From contig NC_134569.1 of the NCBI RefSeq assembly GCF_050947875.1, positions 17,071,631-17,135,630 on the forward strand: a stretch of DNA of 64,000 bases. The letters run 5' to 3'. The translations under genes and the position numbers were made by a program. The notes under the pieces are model-generated. The model worked only from the letters and a program-made list of their open reading frames with translations. It was not told the origin of the DNA and searched no databases. Below, in pieces: positions 42,601-57,600 of this stretch; position 1 is the stretch's first letter; every line of letters starts with the position of its first letter. This DNA is from Dermacentor variabilis (taxonomy: Eukaryota > Arthropoda > Arachnida > Ixodida > Ixodidae).

Positions 42601-45600
42601 AGGTGTCCTCTTGCCCTATGTCGTCTGCTAGCGGCAAGCTATACAGTGCAGGCAGAAGTAGCATCTACAGTACTAAGACTGCAAGTATTGCAAGAATTTA
42701 AGACTGCAAGTATGAAATACAGAGAAGGAGGAGGGTTGCAGAGAAGACGGAAGCGGAGGGTTCAGAAGGAGCACTTAGCCAGCATGTCACACGGTATGGT
42801 GGCACGATCTCTTGATCCCTCTTGTAACATTCATTTTTACATAGTGTACTCGCTGAAATTCATCAGCGCAGTCGTATGTTTAATAAGAATTCGTGAGCGC
42901 TTACCCCACTCCTTCCACGCTGCTCCAAGCATGTACAACGTTGTACACTGTTGGGGCTGTGCCGACTACACCTATGAATTTAGCTACTGTGAAATCAATT
43001 ACATTTTTGTGCATTTTAAATGCAAGTTAATGCCTGCACTGCAGCATAGGATTCATTTTCTTTTTTCACTGCACATTTTTATTCAAACAAGTGGAGAACT
43101 TCAATATCAGAGAGCATCAATAAATATTTTATTAAAGAACAAAGTAAAAATGTGCAATAAACTGCCTGGCAGTTTATTGAAGCATAGAAGCTTCTAAGTA
43201 AACACCTGTCAACAAGTCCACTTGCCAAGGCCATTTAGTCGTCCAATGGGTTCGAAATTGTGGCACCACATCTTGCTGAGCAAGAATCTACATTCGCAAG
43301 TTGCGTACTTGGCTTTAATGCCCATAACTACTAAAACAGAGTATACACACACATTGAGATGGTCGAGCACTTAATGGTCTAGATTGCAACCGTGACCGCT
43401 TCAAAACGAATGTGGAGGAAAAAGGGGAAATATAAAACCTCATTCGACAATTATTACTGTGACGTAGTGATTCTTGTTGTGAAGTGCTAGGGCTCAAGTG
43501 CTAGTACAACAGACATGTGCCGTCTGTATGGGTAAAACTGTGGCCATGTTGTTTGCAGTTCCCTTACACAAGTTGAGGTATTGCTTTATATTTAACTTAA
43601 TTCATCACTATGTCAAATGGGCATACTTATGGTACAGTTGACTGGTTCTTACTGTGCTCTGCCGAAGTTTGCAGCTATGCAGAGCACCCTCGAAATTTAA
43701 ACCAGAAGCCTGGCTGAGCTAATTGCTCCACTGCTCTCCGAGCAAATCAGGGGAGCCACATGACCAAATTTCGCTAGACTTTGGTTGCATTTCCAGCTCG
43801 AAGGCCCTCACAGTTTCAATGCGTCTTGATCACTAGCACCACTGCACGCCCAATGTTGTAAGTGTGCCCCGCCGTGTTCTCTTTCCCTTCTGCTGGAATA
43901 AACTAAGTCTTCGTTTGGTCCCCTTAGAAGGAAATCCCCTCTTTTACTGCGGCGCTCCGTACCCCAGCTGTCGAGCCTTATTCCGTAGGCCCTGCATTCT
44001 GGCCACCCTGTCAAGGCAGCAATACAACTTGGAAACATTACAACTGGCAACGAGGATGGGATAGCTCACTTTTTTTTAAGGGAGAGGTGATGTTATATCC
44101 TCAGTTTCGGTTTCAAAGTATTTATTCAAATGAGTTTATTCCAGTAGAGGAAAAAGGGAACATGGCAGAGTATACTGACATCATTGGGCGCAGAGTGGCA
44201 CTAGCAATGAAAACACTTCAAAACTGAAACTGAGGATATAGCGCTCACCTTCTTGTTGTGAGCCTCAGAGAGCTCCGAGTTGAAGCACAGTGCTCTGAAT
44301 TAGCCAAGAAAATACGTTATGAGCACTAAATTTTGAAAAACCAAATGTAAAGCATGCCACTAGAGCATAATAAAGTGCTCTAAAGTGACCAGTCGAATGT
44401 ACCATTGTGTCACTTTGAGCAATGTCATTTACAAATTGTCAAACAAAAAAGTGCAGTGACAAGTGCTGCAGAGTGCACCTAATAAAAAAATGTGTTCAGC
44501 AAACTTGCTTCTCTTTGCCCAACTTCCTTGACCTGTGCAGTTTCAAGTACAGCAAGCGGAACAGAACAGCAAAAAACAGAGTTATCACATTTTCACACTA
44601 ATATTTTACCCTAACGGCGTCTGTTTTTAAGTGACAGCTTGTGCTTTAATTGCTAACTTGTTACAACTACCATTTCGTGTCTGACATGCAGTCATCTTTT
44701 TTCTGAATGCACTATTACAGTAAATTAGAAAATTCTTTAGCTACACTGTGGAAGTCTCTGTGAATCCCAGTTGAGGTGCATTTCCCACAGTGAAAAAGCA
44801 TAAATAACCCTTTTACAAGCACTAATAGTAGAACTTCGTTGATATGTTCCTCGTTGTTTTTTTTTTTTTTTACTGCTACATCGCATTTTCATGGTCCCGA
44901 CCTACCCGTTGACTCCTATGTAGATACATTGCCACTCTGTAATGTTCCTGCATCTTATGTTGCATTTGAATGTGGCAGTCACATAAATTTAAAGGCAAAT
45001 TCGCTCTCGCATGTTGCTACGAAGACAATAAATGCATACTCGCAGTTAAACCTGTCAAGCCTCATCCATGGACCAGCCCCGAAATGCTCGAAGTACGAGA
45101 TTGTCAGTCCCAATTAGCATGTTTTGACGTGGTTGTTGTACTTATCGGTACCCCAGTCATCTATACCACAATACAACTTTGTTACACGGTGAAGCACAAG
45201 CAAAGTAATGTCACAGAACATGGTTTGTGTACCTTAATTATACATGCATGCATGATTGTACAAGCATGCATGCAAAGTAAAGTAATGTCACAGAACATGG
45301 TTTGTGTACCTTAATTGTACATGCATGCATGATTGTACAAGCATGCATGCATGATTGTACAAGCATGCATGCAAGATTGTACATGCATGCATGCACCGCC
45401 TCTGTACACAGTACAAGCACCAAGACGTCCAATATCTGCAGTGCCAGCCATTGAGAGCTGTTTCCGACGTTGCTGAGGCATTTTGGGGCCTTCTTCACTG
45501 TTGTGTTTTCCCGGCTGTTAGTTATCTTTTTCTGCGGTTCATGAAAAAACTAATCAGTGGGGTTCTACTCTCATCATTGAACTTGGTGCTAAGCATAAAA

Positions 45601-48600
45601 AGACTGACTAAATATCAAAAGACAAAAAGCTTACCTCTAAAAGAAATGGCCAAGCGCTCTCCATGCTTGTCCCAGGCCATGTTCTGCACAATACCTCCTA
45701 CCCTGTGGAAAGCAAGTTCAAGCAAATAATACGTTCAGAGTAAAAAACCTCCATTAAAACAAAAATTGACTGCACGAAGCAAAATGTGCAAGTACACAAG
45801 AAGAAACTTAATTTTACCGATCACTTTCAAGAAATGAAAAGCACTAGGCTCATCATACGCTATGGAAATACAATGTCACATTCATGATTTCTGCTTTGTA
45901 AAAAAATGTTAACTGGAAGGTTGTGCTATAATAACTGAGAAGCTTTACGTATTGTAAGACATGAAAAATACTGCAATTCCCCAGGGCAATAACACAGTAA
46001 TTACAATCAGGTGATCTGATAAGCCAAGGGCAGCTCTGAGGGGGACGACAAGGGCAGCCAACACCTCAATACTTCCTCCTGTCCGACCATTGCTCTTAGC
46101 ACTATGGATTGCCAAGTGATGGAGCGCCCTTCTGCACCCCTAACAAAATGGGAAATCATGCTCTGTCCTTACAACAGAAAAATCCTGGCACTGCCCCTGC
46201 TGATAGCCCATCACACTCATGAAAGGAACTTATGACGTGGCTAAAATTAATTACCTCTAGTATGACCCAGTGCTTTAGGCCAAATATCTAATGCAATGGC
46301 AAATGAGGCATACCATGAATTCTTACATATCCAATTGTTTGTTTTCACAATCACGTATTTCGAAATACAGTGTTTCGAAATGCTTTAGGTGAGATAACTG
46401 TGCCAAACCGTTGTACAATATCGAAAGAGAAAAATGCACAACCTTAAAAACAACAGACTTCCGAGAGGCATTATTCAACTTGCTTGACCGCTTGACCATC
46501 AGAATTTTTTATAAAGTGCTGCCGAAGCAGAGTGACTGCAGCATAAACTGTGCACCTGATTCCATCAACAGCATCGGATTGCAATGGTAGGTCCACCTCA
46601 CTGAGGTCAGCCACAGGTAGACCTGTCCCAAAGGCAGTATCCGGGTGCGGAGACCAAGCAGTTGTCTCGCCTTCATCCTCATCCGCAGAGGCTGCAGGCG
46701 GAGGTGGAAAGCTCAGCGCGTAGAGGGCGGGTCTGCCGGCAAAGCTGCACAGCAGCCATCGGCCGTCGGGGCTCCAGCAGGCTGTCTGGCAGCGGCCCTG
46801 CTGAGTTGACCACCGGTCAAACTGCCACTGCTTTGTATCCCATACCCTGAAGCATCACGAAGCAGTGCCATATTACTGAAAGAACATGGGCTTCTTCTGA
46901 GAGAACACGGTCAAAAGCCAACAGAGGCTCTGCATAGAAGCTCACACAGAACACATACAAAGTGCACAAAGAAAACAAGTCCTCGCAAACAACACTCGAA
47001 GAAAAGAAAGTGAAGAAAAGCAGTGGTACCAACAGTCCCTTGAAGACCAAATACAGAAGAGACACAAAAGATGACACATTAAAAAGAGATCAAATTCGGG
47101 AGTTTCACATGCTGAAGCCATGACTGATTATGAAGTACACCGTAGTGGGGGGCTGCGAAATATTTCTGACCACCCGAGGTTATTTAACACTCACCCAAAG
47201 CAGTGTTCTTGCATTCAAAACCCACCAAAATTTGGCCACCACAGCCAGGTTTGAACCTGCGACCTCAAGTTCAGCAGCACAATGCCATAGCCACTGGGCT
47301 ACAGCAGCAGTTTTCCCACTTCTTAACTTTCTTCATTTTATACTGTGACAAATGCTAGACTACTAGAGAATCTGGCACCTATGTTTTCAACAATCTGTGA
47401 GCAGCCACGAGGCAGTCAGTAGAAACCACCCATCTGAAGGCCCTAATTGGGAGTGCACATTCAGTCTACAAAATTAATCGGCAGAAAAACAAGACAACTC
47501 TCAGCTTTCTCACAAATGGCGAAAGTGCCCAGAACATACAAGTTTCATTAAGACCATTGGAAGAAAAAAAGAAGAAGAACAAGACGAAGAAGAAGAAGAA
47601 GAAGAAGACCCACACGTGTTGCCTTTAAACTGACCTCCTACATCTAACGTCACATAAATTAGGCCACTCCTCCCACCCTTTTTGCCTTGACATTATTAGA
47701 CAGCGGAAAGCCATAACCATTGCTAAAATAGTGGCAATGACTACCAATGCTTGCTTACTTAGCTATTGTTTATATCCTTCATTACAGCCTAATTTAATGG
47801 GTCCGTGAAACGGTTTGGACAAATTTTGCAGACGCGTAGGGTACAGCTAAAGTTAATCATTCGCACCACAACTTGTGTGAAGCGTCTCATATTAAGAGAG
47901 CTATGGACAATTACAAATTGCCATCCTCCATAGCCATGCATTTCCTCCTCAACTTGTTCGCCGAGTGAGCAGGGCTAAGCTTCACCTTCACTGGCTCTAT
48001 GCCATGACTTCCGGTTACTGCTACTGTTTGGTTGAGCTCTGTGCCACCAGGTGGCTGCACAGTGCAGATCGTTCCTGTTTGCGCTTCTGCTCATCCTGTG
48101 AAACGGCAAGGTCAAGCGGCCAGGCCCTGTACTCTCGATTGCGTTTACCCGAATACCAGACTCGCGAAACGCTATTGTGGTGGTAATCCTCCAGTATAAA
48201 GGGACGGCCGCAAACGCGCAAATTCTGGTGCCGATCAGATAGTGACAGTCAGATGCGCTGCAGCCACTCCGCTCGTCTGCTGCCTTGCAGAGGGACACGA
48301 TGTCGCAGCTTGACATATTGCCAGTCACTACGCTTGTAGCCCACAACTCAACAAAGTCGATTCACGGTGCTCACGAAAAGACAGACCGACACTGAACGCG
48401 GTGCTCTTGTCAAGACTGAGCACGTTGCAACACAAGCAGACAACACTTGCTGTGTGCCAGAAGTGCTTAAGTGTAGTGAGAAATTGTTCTTGTGCATTCT
48501 TTCTGTTATTTTCTTTTTATAGAAACAAATTACCTAACATTCCAACTATTAGGAACATCATTTCTTTACCATAAAGGTGGAAAAATTATTGGTGACGCGT

Positions 48601-51600
48601 CCTGGGCAGCCGATCGGATAGCTCGCCCTAGTAACATGAATTGGGTGATTTATGTCATATGGGTAGGGGCAGTTGAAAATTCCGCTGAGCAGTGTGCTGC
48701 GATCGGCGGCAATGTACAGGGTAGTCCACTCTTAGGGTGAACATGGCTCACCGTGGCCGCGCTTCGCAGGGCACCAGTGCGTCCGGCGCGGCGGCGCATC
48801 GAATTAATGATTAGAAGGACCTACTTCAACGACTCAGTACGTTTATAAAAAATCGTCAAAATCGTTTCAGGGTCGATACGGACGCGAATACAGCCGAAGC
48901 AGAAGAAGTGGCCATGGCCCTCGCACTCGCACAACCAGGAATGAGGACCCTGGTCACAGACTCCAAGACCGCCTACGCAAGCTACCGCAAGGGGAACATC
49001 TCTCCCGCAGCACTAGCGATCCTCACCAAATGCAAATCACCGGGACGGGCCGTTAAGCTCGTGTAGGTCCCGGCTCACTCACAAGTGGAAGGCAACGCAC
49101 TAGCCGACCACTATGCCTGAGAACTGTCAATCCAGGCCGAGGACGAGCCAGAGCTACCGCACCCCGTGACAAATTACAAAGACATCACCCAAATGTACAG
49201 AGGTGGCAGATGTAGGCTTCCCCTTCCGCATCCACAACTCAGCCGAAGGCAGCAAATGATCGTGCGACGCACGCAAGCGGGGTTGCTAGCGCATCCCGTG
49301 CTCTTGCACAAGATGTTCCCAACAGAGCATGACACTTCATGCCCGTTTTGCAGACGATCAAAAGGCACTCTAGCACACATCCTTGCAGGGTGCAATAAGC
49401 TCAAGAACCCCCCACCATCCACACTACCCCCAACCCTCCCCAGCCCCAACCCCCCCAAGCGGTGGGAGACCTTGTTGTCCAGCCCCGACCTACCGACCCA
49501 GCTCGCGCTGGCGGCTAGGGGCCAGGAACTGCTGGACGCATATGGGACCTGAGAAGAAGATTCCACCCCATCTGGTGCCAGCGCACACCACCCTTTACTA
49601 AGGGCTCAATAAAAGTTGATTCTCTCTCTCTCTCCCCTTAATGTCGCTCTTCTTTATTTAATTACTACAGCTAGCCTCAGGTTGAAATAGACACTACAGA
49701 GGGAAGTCTGTTATAAACAGTACAAATAAAAAGGTATCTTATTAAACAAAACAAGTATGTCGGTTAAAGATTCCATAAATTGGTCGTGATCTTGAGTAGT
49801 TACTGCATGTGCAAGAAAAGTGCAGGAACTACGGAAGAAAAAGAAGTGCAGAAAGTTTCAAAAAGCTGTGTTCATTTATGAAACAGTAATTTTCTATGTG
49901 ATGATAAAAACAGTTTGTGAACATTTCAAAAGCTCTTTTATGACCAGCTACCACTCCAATGACTTCCAAATATCACGTCAGTATCCTTCCATATGCCACT
50001 GCTAACATGAGAGTGAACCAAGTATAGCCAACGAAAGTGACATTTCATTTGTACATCTCACAGAGAGCGATTTATTACTTCATCGACTCCTTAAATTGTA
50101 GGACAAGTGTTGACTGGAATAGCTTTTCTTGCTTAATCGCACTCATCACCAACATGACATTAGGACTGCTGTACACCATGCCATTTGTTAATGTGCTTAC
50201 TGCTAATTTTTTTTACTCTTTCCATAATACCTTCAGATGTTGATAGTATGTGAAATTAATAAACTGATTGATTCCTGAGGCTTGAAGTTCCAATGCAACA
50301 CAGGAGCCATGACACAAACACCACTGATTTCAACCACTTCAGGTTCTTTATAGAGCATCCAATGCTCACTACACCCACGCATTTTCGCATTTCATCCCCA
50401 ATACAATGGAGCTGCAACAGGTTGGAACAAAACCCTCAACCTTGTGGTCAGTAGCACAATGCCACAGCCATTGTGGTTGCCGCATGAGCACTGGACAAGA
50501 CACACTTGGCTGGAATCATGTTTCGATTTGCAGTGCATAAACAAAACGACAAAAAATAAAGCATGAGTCATTCACTTGTCTACACAAGGAGCAAAACTCT
50601 CACCTGAAAAGACTCTGTGGTGATGCTGCGAAGAGTCGAGAACCGTCAGGCGACCATCGAATAAGAGAGACTCCTCCGCCAGCTAGACGTGTCAATGGAA
50701 AGCACTCTTCCATAGCAACATTCCAGATCTGGACAGGAAGGAAATGACACAGCATTTGCAAATGCAAACGGCACAAGCGACTTTAATGGGCAGAAGTAAA
50801 ATGAGGAGAGCTCTTTGCTTCAAGCGAGATCATCAATCAGAGACTAGTTTTTACACTTATGGTCATGACATTAATGGGCGAAAATCAACTTAATCAAGTG
50901 AAGAATCAACGCAGTGCAATCGATGCTGTGAGGCTTGACACTATCTTTTCTGGGATTTAAAGTGCTAGACTTTCAAATAAAGCAAAAGAAGAAGACTCAA
51001 AGGCAGCAACGAGTTTGAGCTTGTCATTTGCATCTTTCTTTATAATCTCTAACAGAATTCATATAGCCTGAAGGCAACTAAATATGGGTGAAATACCTGA
51101 AAGCTACACATTGCCTATGAGTGACACTACAGTGGAGGGCCACAAATTAAATTTAACCCTCTCAGCGCCTTATAATGCACTTAACCTAACTACACGAGAA
51201 TTGTTGCACCATCTCCATTTGAATACAGATGGATCAGGTAAGCTGAACGCAGCTGCTGTAGGCTGGGAAGGCAACCAATAGATGTCGCGCTTGACAATGT
51301 GCTACCTAACACGCTGAACATTCACAGAAACTAGGAATCATGAAAAGGTTGCAAGAACTGAGTACTCACAAGAAGTGAGCAGTCAGCTGCAGAAGCAGAA
51401 GCCAAGAGTGTTCCCCTAGGATGCCATGCAATGCTGCTGACTGGATTGTGTCCCTCATGAGAAAGAAGTGATGCATATGCTGCGGATGGCCTGTCAGAAA
51501 AGAATAAAGAACAGCAACATAGGTGCATTATTTGCACCAATCTATCATCAGCCTTTTATCTTGCCATATCACTCATGCCTTTTTAAAAGGGCATTTTCAA

Positions 51601-54600
51601 GCCCAAGCCAAGCTGATTAGGTTTAATGTCCTCAAACAACCCAAGGGCTATGAGGAACATTGTAGTGAAAAGCTCCCTGTTTATTTTGATAACATGCCAT
51701 TCTTTAACATGCAACCATAGCTTGGTAAACAAGCATACTTTGCTCCCATGAGAATGCCACCATACATATGCTTGAACCTGCAAAATTAATTTATTGAGGG
51801 CTGTAGCACTTTCTAACAACACCAATTTCATTTTAACCTTTATATTCCAGAACAAATGCATACCGGAATAACCTTTCTGAATATGTGGCCCTCAGGCTGT
51901 ATTTTCTATCAGCTGATCTCATTTTTCCATTCTTTTCAGCCTTCGTCATTGGCTTGAGCACTGCTCTGCCACCAACGTTACTCTTATTCACCACTTGGCA
52001 GGCATACTGGATGATAAAAAAAAATAAAGAATAAAAAATGAAATAGATTGATAATGTCAACACAGTTACAAAAAAAAAAAATTAAATTATGGGTTTTACA
52101 TGCCCAAACCATATTATGATAATGAGGCACGCCGTTGCGGGGGACTCCGGAAATTTGGACCACCTGGAGTTCTTTAATGTGCATCAACACATTTATGAGA
52201 ACGATAGGGTTTGAATACGGTTGACACCCGTTAATTCAACCATTGAGAGACCACCAGATTTGGTCGAATTAACAAATGGCGGCAAAATGAACCAGTTCAA
52301 ACATTTTTTATTGCTTGGAGTAGTCTATAACGTCTTTCTACTTCTTGCTCTTAAAGCGCGACTCAAACAGCCATGCGATGGTGATCGCCAACACGTTTAA
52401 ATGCTCCCTCGAAGGCGGAATGGAAGTAAAGTAAAACAGCTTCATGCCTAGGGAAACAGTAGCGTAGTCTGCTGAATTTCTTGCGTTTTCATACATTAGT
52501 AATAGCTGCAGACATGAAGGGATGCCAGCGACGGTCGAATTAACCTAAGTGGTATGCGTTCGCATTCAAACTAAACAAGTTTTTATTTCAGAGCAATGTA
52601 TGGTTTCTCACCGGCGCCTTCCAGCATGTTTGAATTAAGCTAAAAGTATAATTAACAAGCGTCAACCATACCTGCAGCAATTCTTACTGTATCTGTTATA
52701 CTGTTCTAGAACAATTTACCCACACCTCAGAGTAATAGTATTTGAGCATTCGGGGCTGACTAGCATATGACTCATTAGAATATGATGATGAAAGGACTCA
52801 CCTGGCAATAAGAGATGTTGGTTCTACTTGCCAAAGAAGGACTCCCTCCTGGCAAGCAACAGCCAGAACAGCGGAGCTGTAGGGCCTGGAAACAATGGTA
52901 CAACTCTGGAAACTGAATAAGATCTTCGGAATCTCCATTTAAAAACATAGTAACAAGCCATTAAAAGCTTTATTATGCCGAAATTATGATGTACTCTTGC
53001 AGAAATTAAAGGGGGAAAAGACGCTTTAACTGACAGGCTCATTTTTGTGATGTACTATTGCTATTGACATTTTTCTAAAGGGCCCCTCACCAGGCCACAT
53101 AGGAAATTTTGGTTATACGATGCAAATTGTTAGGTGCCCTCTAAGGCATGTTCGACCGCAATAATTTTTAACAGCGGAGCTGTTCTAAGTCGAGCCTTCA
53201 CCGTCCAGTGTCCGGTGTCACTCAAGTTCCAGAGCTCACCGCCAGAGGGTGCGCTGAGGGTACAAGGGGGGCCACGCCGGGATGGGAACAGACTGATCAG
53301 AGGGCGTACCGAGGTGGGGGGGAGGAGAAGGGTATAGGAGCAGGTGGTGTTTCACCAGTGCACGCCCTTTTGACCCATGGATTCCGCTTGGCGTGAGCTC
53401 GCGCAGGAGTGGCAGCGCCGACGTGTCACAAATCTCAGGCTTCGAGAGCGAGAAGCCCAAGCAAAGCGCCAGCGAAGGGAAGCCGCTACTGCCTAGGATT
53501 GAGAACAGGAATTGCAAGCCAAGCGCTGGTAGAAGCAAGCCAACCCCACTTTCAAGAGAAGGCAACCCAAGTCAAGTGCCAGCAGAGGCAAGCTAACACC
53601 CAACTTCAAGAGCAGGAGGCCGAGCAGAGACGTCGACACAGAGAGGTTCCTCCCATGGAGGGTGCTGATGAATGGTTCAAGAAAGAATTCTTCGACCGTG
53701 AGTGCAGCCAAAGCTGCAAGGTGGGTGACAGACTGTGGTTTGATCACAACCTCACGTAACTGAAGAGTGTGCGCAATCTAGAACCAAAGCTTGAATCTAG
53801 GAAAACGCCGACAATGAGACAAAAGACTTTCATGAAAATTGCGCTAAACTCAAGTTCGAACTTGAGAAAACAATCACCAGCTTTGCTGCTTTGACAGCTT
53901 TCAGTGCATGGAACTGGCTTTACTTTTTTTTTTTTTACATTAGTTTATTAATAGCAGAGGTAGAAATATCTGATGTGGTGCAGACCAATGATTTCAGGAG
54001 ACAAACGTCACCGCCAACATAGACACTCTCTCCACTTGCCCCTTCTAGACTCCGCAAGCAATATTCTCTCTCTGCGTTCTTCCATACTGGTGGTGGAGGA
54101 TCACGTCACGAGCGTCGCCTTCTTGTTTTTTGATGTTTTTTCTCGCACGTTTTTGTTAAGTGGTGCACTGCCAGTGACGGTCTCGCGTGCGAGCTATTGC
54201 GTTTGTCTCATTTCATGTGGCGGACGATTTCTCACTATGCATGAGAACACCGGATTAGCAGTAAAAGTCAGTGCCACAATCACGAGCACTGAGGCATGCA
54301 TGAGAGCATGAAAGAGCACGATCACAACGCTGGAAAACGGTAGCAAATGACGGTTTCGTTCCCTGCACACATGACTGCACGATGTGGGAACAAGCAGACA
54401 AAACGGAAGTACATCCCTCTTGCTACGTTACAAAGTAAAACTAAAGCACACAGACATTCAGTTTGTATGTTTTATTATTTCTCTGACCTTTAATTCGTCT
54501 ATTGAATAGATCAAACAAATAACTGATGTTGCCTTGAATAATTCTCATAGTCACATGTTACTATGAACGACATCACAGCACTGCTATGTACGTAGGTGCA

Positions 54601-57600
54601 CTTGCGTTACAGATGTCGACTCTCCAGCTAGGAGTGCAGCGCCCGCAAGGAGGAGGGCAAACAGCATTTGGTTTGGAATTTAAGCTCTTTCCGCGGCGCA
54701 TAGGGATGTAACACTAAGCAGACACAATCGTTGACGCACATTGTATGCACTGTGCTTGTCAGCTCAAAATGGCCAGACCTGGTGAGGGACCCTTTAAAAA
54801 CGACTTTTATTTTTCTTTCTCTCTCTGACCCCTCTAAATGTAAGCCAAGCTGTAGATGTATTTAGCCGATGTCAGGGGGACCACACAATGTAGCCTAAAT
54901 CTAGAAATGTAATTCCAGCCTTACTGAAATCAGCTTGACTAGCTAGAATGTCTAAGCAAGAATGTCTTAATAATCGCTTACGAGAGCACTCAACCAATGT
55001 TGACAAACTGGCAGTAACTGCGATCACCTTACTGCACACTGCAAGCACTGTGGCTGCAAACCTTTGTTTACAAAGACTAGAGTGATGGCCAGACATTCTG
55101 ATCAAGTGACAAGGGAACTTCTAGAGGCGTTTGAAATGAACAGAAAGAAAGAATGTGTGAGCTGTCCATCTGTCGCATTGTCAGAGAAGGACATACTGTT
55201 CTTTTCCTGGTAGCAGTGGCTTGTTATGCTGTTAGGCGATCTGTGATGTTGTGCTGTCATTACACTCCCTTCCCATCTTTTATTGTATGGTGCTATATAT
55301 ACTGTGACCAAGTGCAACAAAGCATCAGTTGTTAGTAGCATTGTGTCCTCTGTACTTTCTCTCGTGTCATGTGTTTCTTTGTGATAAAAACCATAAACAT
55401 AGAATAAGCTGCCAAGTTACTGAAAACATTTCCTGCCAGACAGCAAGCATACAAGCTAAAAGTATAATCCCATTAAATTTTGCCAACATGCTTTAATATT
55501 TTATTAAAAACCACATAAATGCACTTCTGAAAGTCATGAACACTAACTAATGGCACACCATTGGCAGCAGCAAAAGCAAATAAGAATACCATGGAGAAAA
55601 TCAACAAAGCAAACTCGCAACAAGCAGGCAACCATCTTATCTTTACATCAATTGTGCCAAAACCCTTTAAAACTAGATATTTTCACCCTCTGAAAATTGT
55701 ATTAATTTATGCCAGAACTGAAATATTTAAATATAGTCTCTTTCCTCATGCATTCGAATGGTGAAATATGTTGCTCAGGTGATGTTAGGTCTTTGTCAAT
55801 GAAGGAATTTGTAGCTGCTGTTGATAGCTGCCAACATTGTCTTGATGTTGAATGAGTATTTTGCAATGTTTGTGTTTACCCCATTCCTGATAACCCTTTC
55901 TAGGGCTACATTATGCACAAATAAAAATATCAACGAACAGGAATGGCAAGAGTAACAATAACATTCTGGATGGCATTTTACCTCCCAAGGGTATGCACGG
56001 GCCATGACAGTCGTTCCGGAGGATAAAAATTGTTTAAACCATGTGAGTTCTTCAAAAACTTACTGAAATTTCAGCATACAGACATTTTAGTGTTCCTCCT
56101 CCATGGGAGTGCAGCAGCAATGGGGGGAAGTAAAATCCTGTTTCAAGTCATTAAAATTGTCGCACATGCATAGCCACAGGGCAGTTCCCATGCACGCCAA
56201 AGACATGAAGTCAGGTGTGAATTCCAGGCACCTGAGAAAAACACAATGCGCTGCATATTTGCAAATACACTACATCAATATGCTTCACACACTGTGCCAT
56301 CTGCTACTGAGATCTTCCCAGCTCCTCCTTTCCATTTGCTATTACTGTCTTCTATCTCTAGAAGGCTTTACTCACTACCTTTGTCGCGTGCAATACACAC
56401 TTACAGTTACCGTAGCTCTTGGTGTAGCCACAACACTCTCAAGCATCACGAAATATTGTCAATAAGCAAAACCAGACACCTCAATTATATCCCATTATAC
56501 AAGATAACTGAGATGCCCACGAGAAACAGAAGAAAACCGTACTTCCAAGCCATGTCAGTGATGTTCCTCTGGGACCTGTGCTTCAGCATGGGTGTAATGC
56601 TCATGTTGGGGGCATACACACGAACCATGTCCCCATGTGATGCCACAGCAAACTTGGGGCACTGGGGGTGCCAGGCAAAGGCTCTTACATGGCCCCTTGA
56701 CCTGTGACAGAACAGGCAAATTGCAGCTGCATCTGTGATTTGTCAGGCCTTGAGGCACATCAAATTCATAGCAGTTCAGAATGTTGCCCTTGTGTGTCCA
56801 AGTGCCAGCCCCATGCCCAGTGGTAGATTCAGCTAACTGTATAGTGCACATAGAGAACTGAATAGGCCTGGTGAAAATCTAGTAAACAATTTGTTACGCT
56901 GCAATGAGGGAGGAGAAGGGAAGGTTGAAAAGTAATGTGAAGTGATAGAAGAGGTACTACAGATATGTGTGAGAGAAAAAAGAATGAAAGAAAGACGAAG
57001 TGTCGCAGGCATTCGCAGAGGGTCCTTAACTGACGGATGCACAGCAACAATTTTTTTTATGCTTATCACATATGTATGATGCTGCCTGTGCAACCAGGCA
57101 GCCATAGCAGCACACAATGGCGAAAATACAATCACATACATTTAATACAAGACCTATGGCATGATAAGTCACTGTCAGGGTTCTGCATGCCATCCAGCAA
57201 ACAAGCATGACTACAGCAAAGCATAGTGCCAAATCGGCAATTCAAGTAGAGCTCCATTGCTATAAATGACTATGAAAAAGAACAAAGCACTCACCAGTCC
57301 AAGGCCAACGAAAACTCCTTGCACATATTTTCACTGGACAGCTGAAACAGGTTATATTCAGGCTGTGAAAATGGGTCCGTTTCAGTTGAATAACAGCCCA
57401 AATTACTGACTAAAAAGAATTGGGGCAGTGACCACTTGTGTCACAAGCAGCCGAACCAAACCTTCTCTAACAATAAGAGGAGCTGTTTTCACACTGCAAA
57501 GGTGAAATTTACCAATAAAACTTAGTTTATACTAATGTCACATGGAAAATTCTGATGTCGATTGAGTGCAATTGAGACCAAATTATTTGCTCGCAATTGC

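Noticed and set aside
42541..43197. 218-codon plus-strand open frame inside an AAAS intron
   Set aside because: Longest open frame in the area, but it has no recognised domain, no promoter or splice context, and runs opposite to a gene whose exons flank it. Composition looks random.
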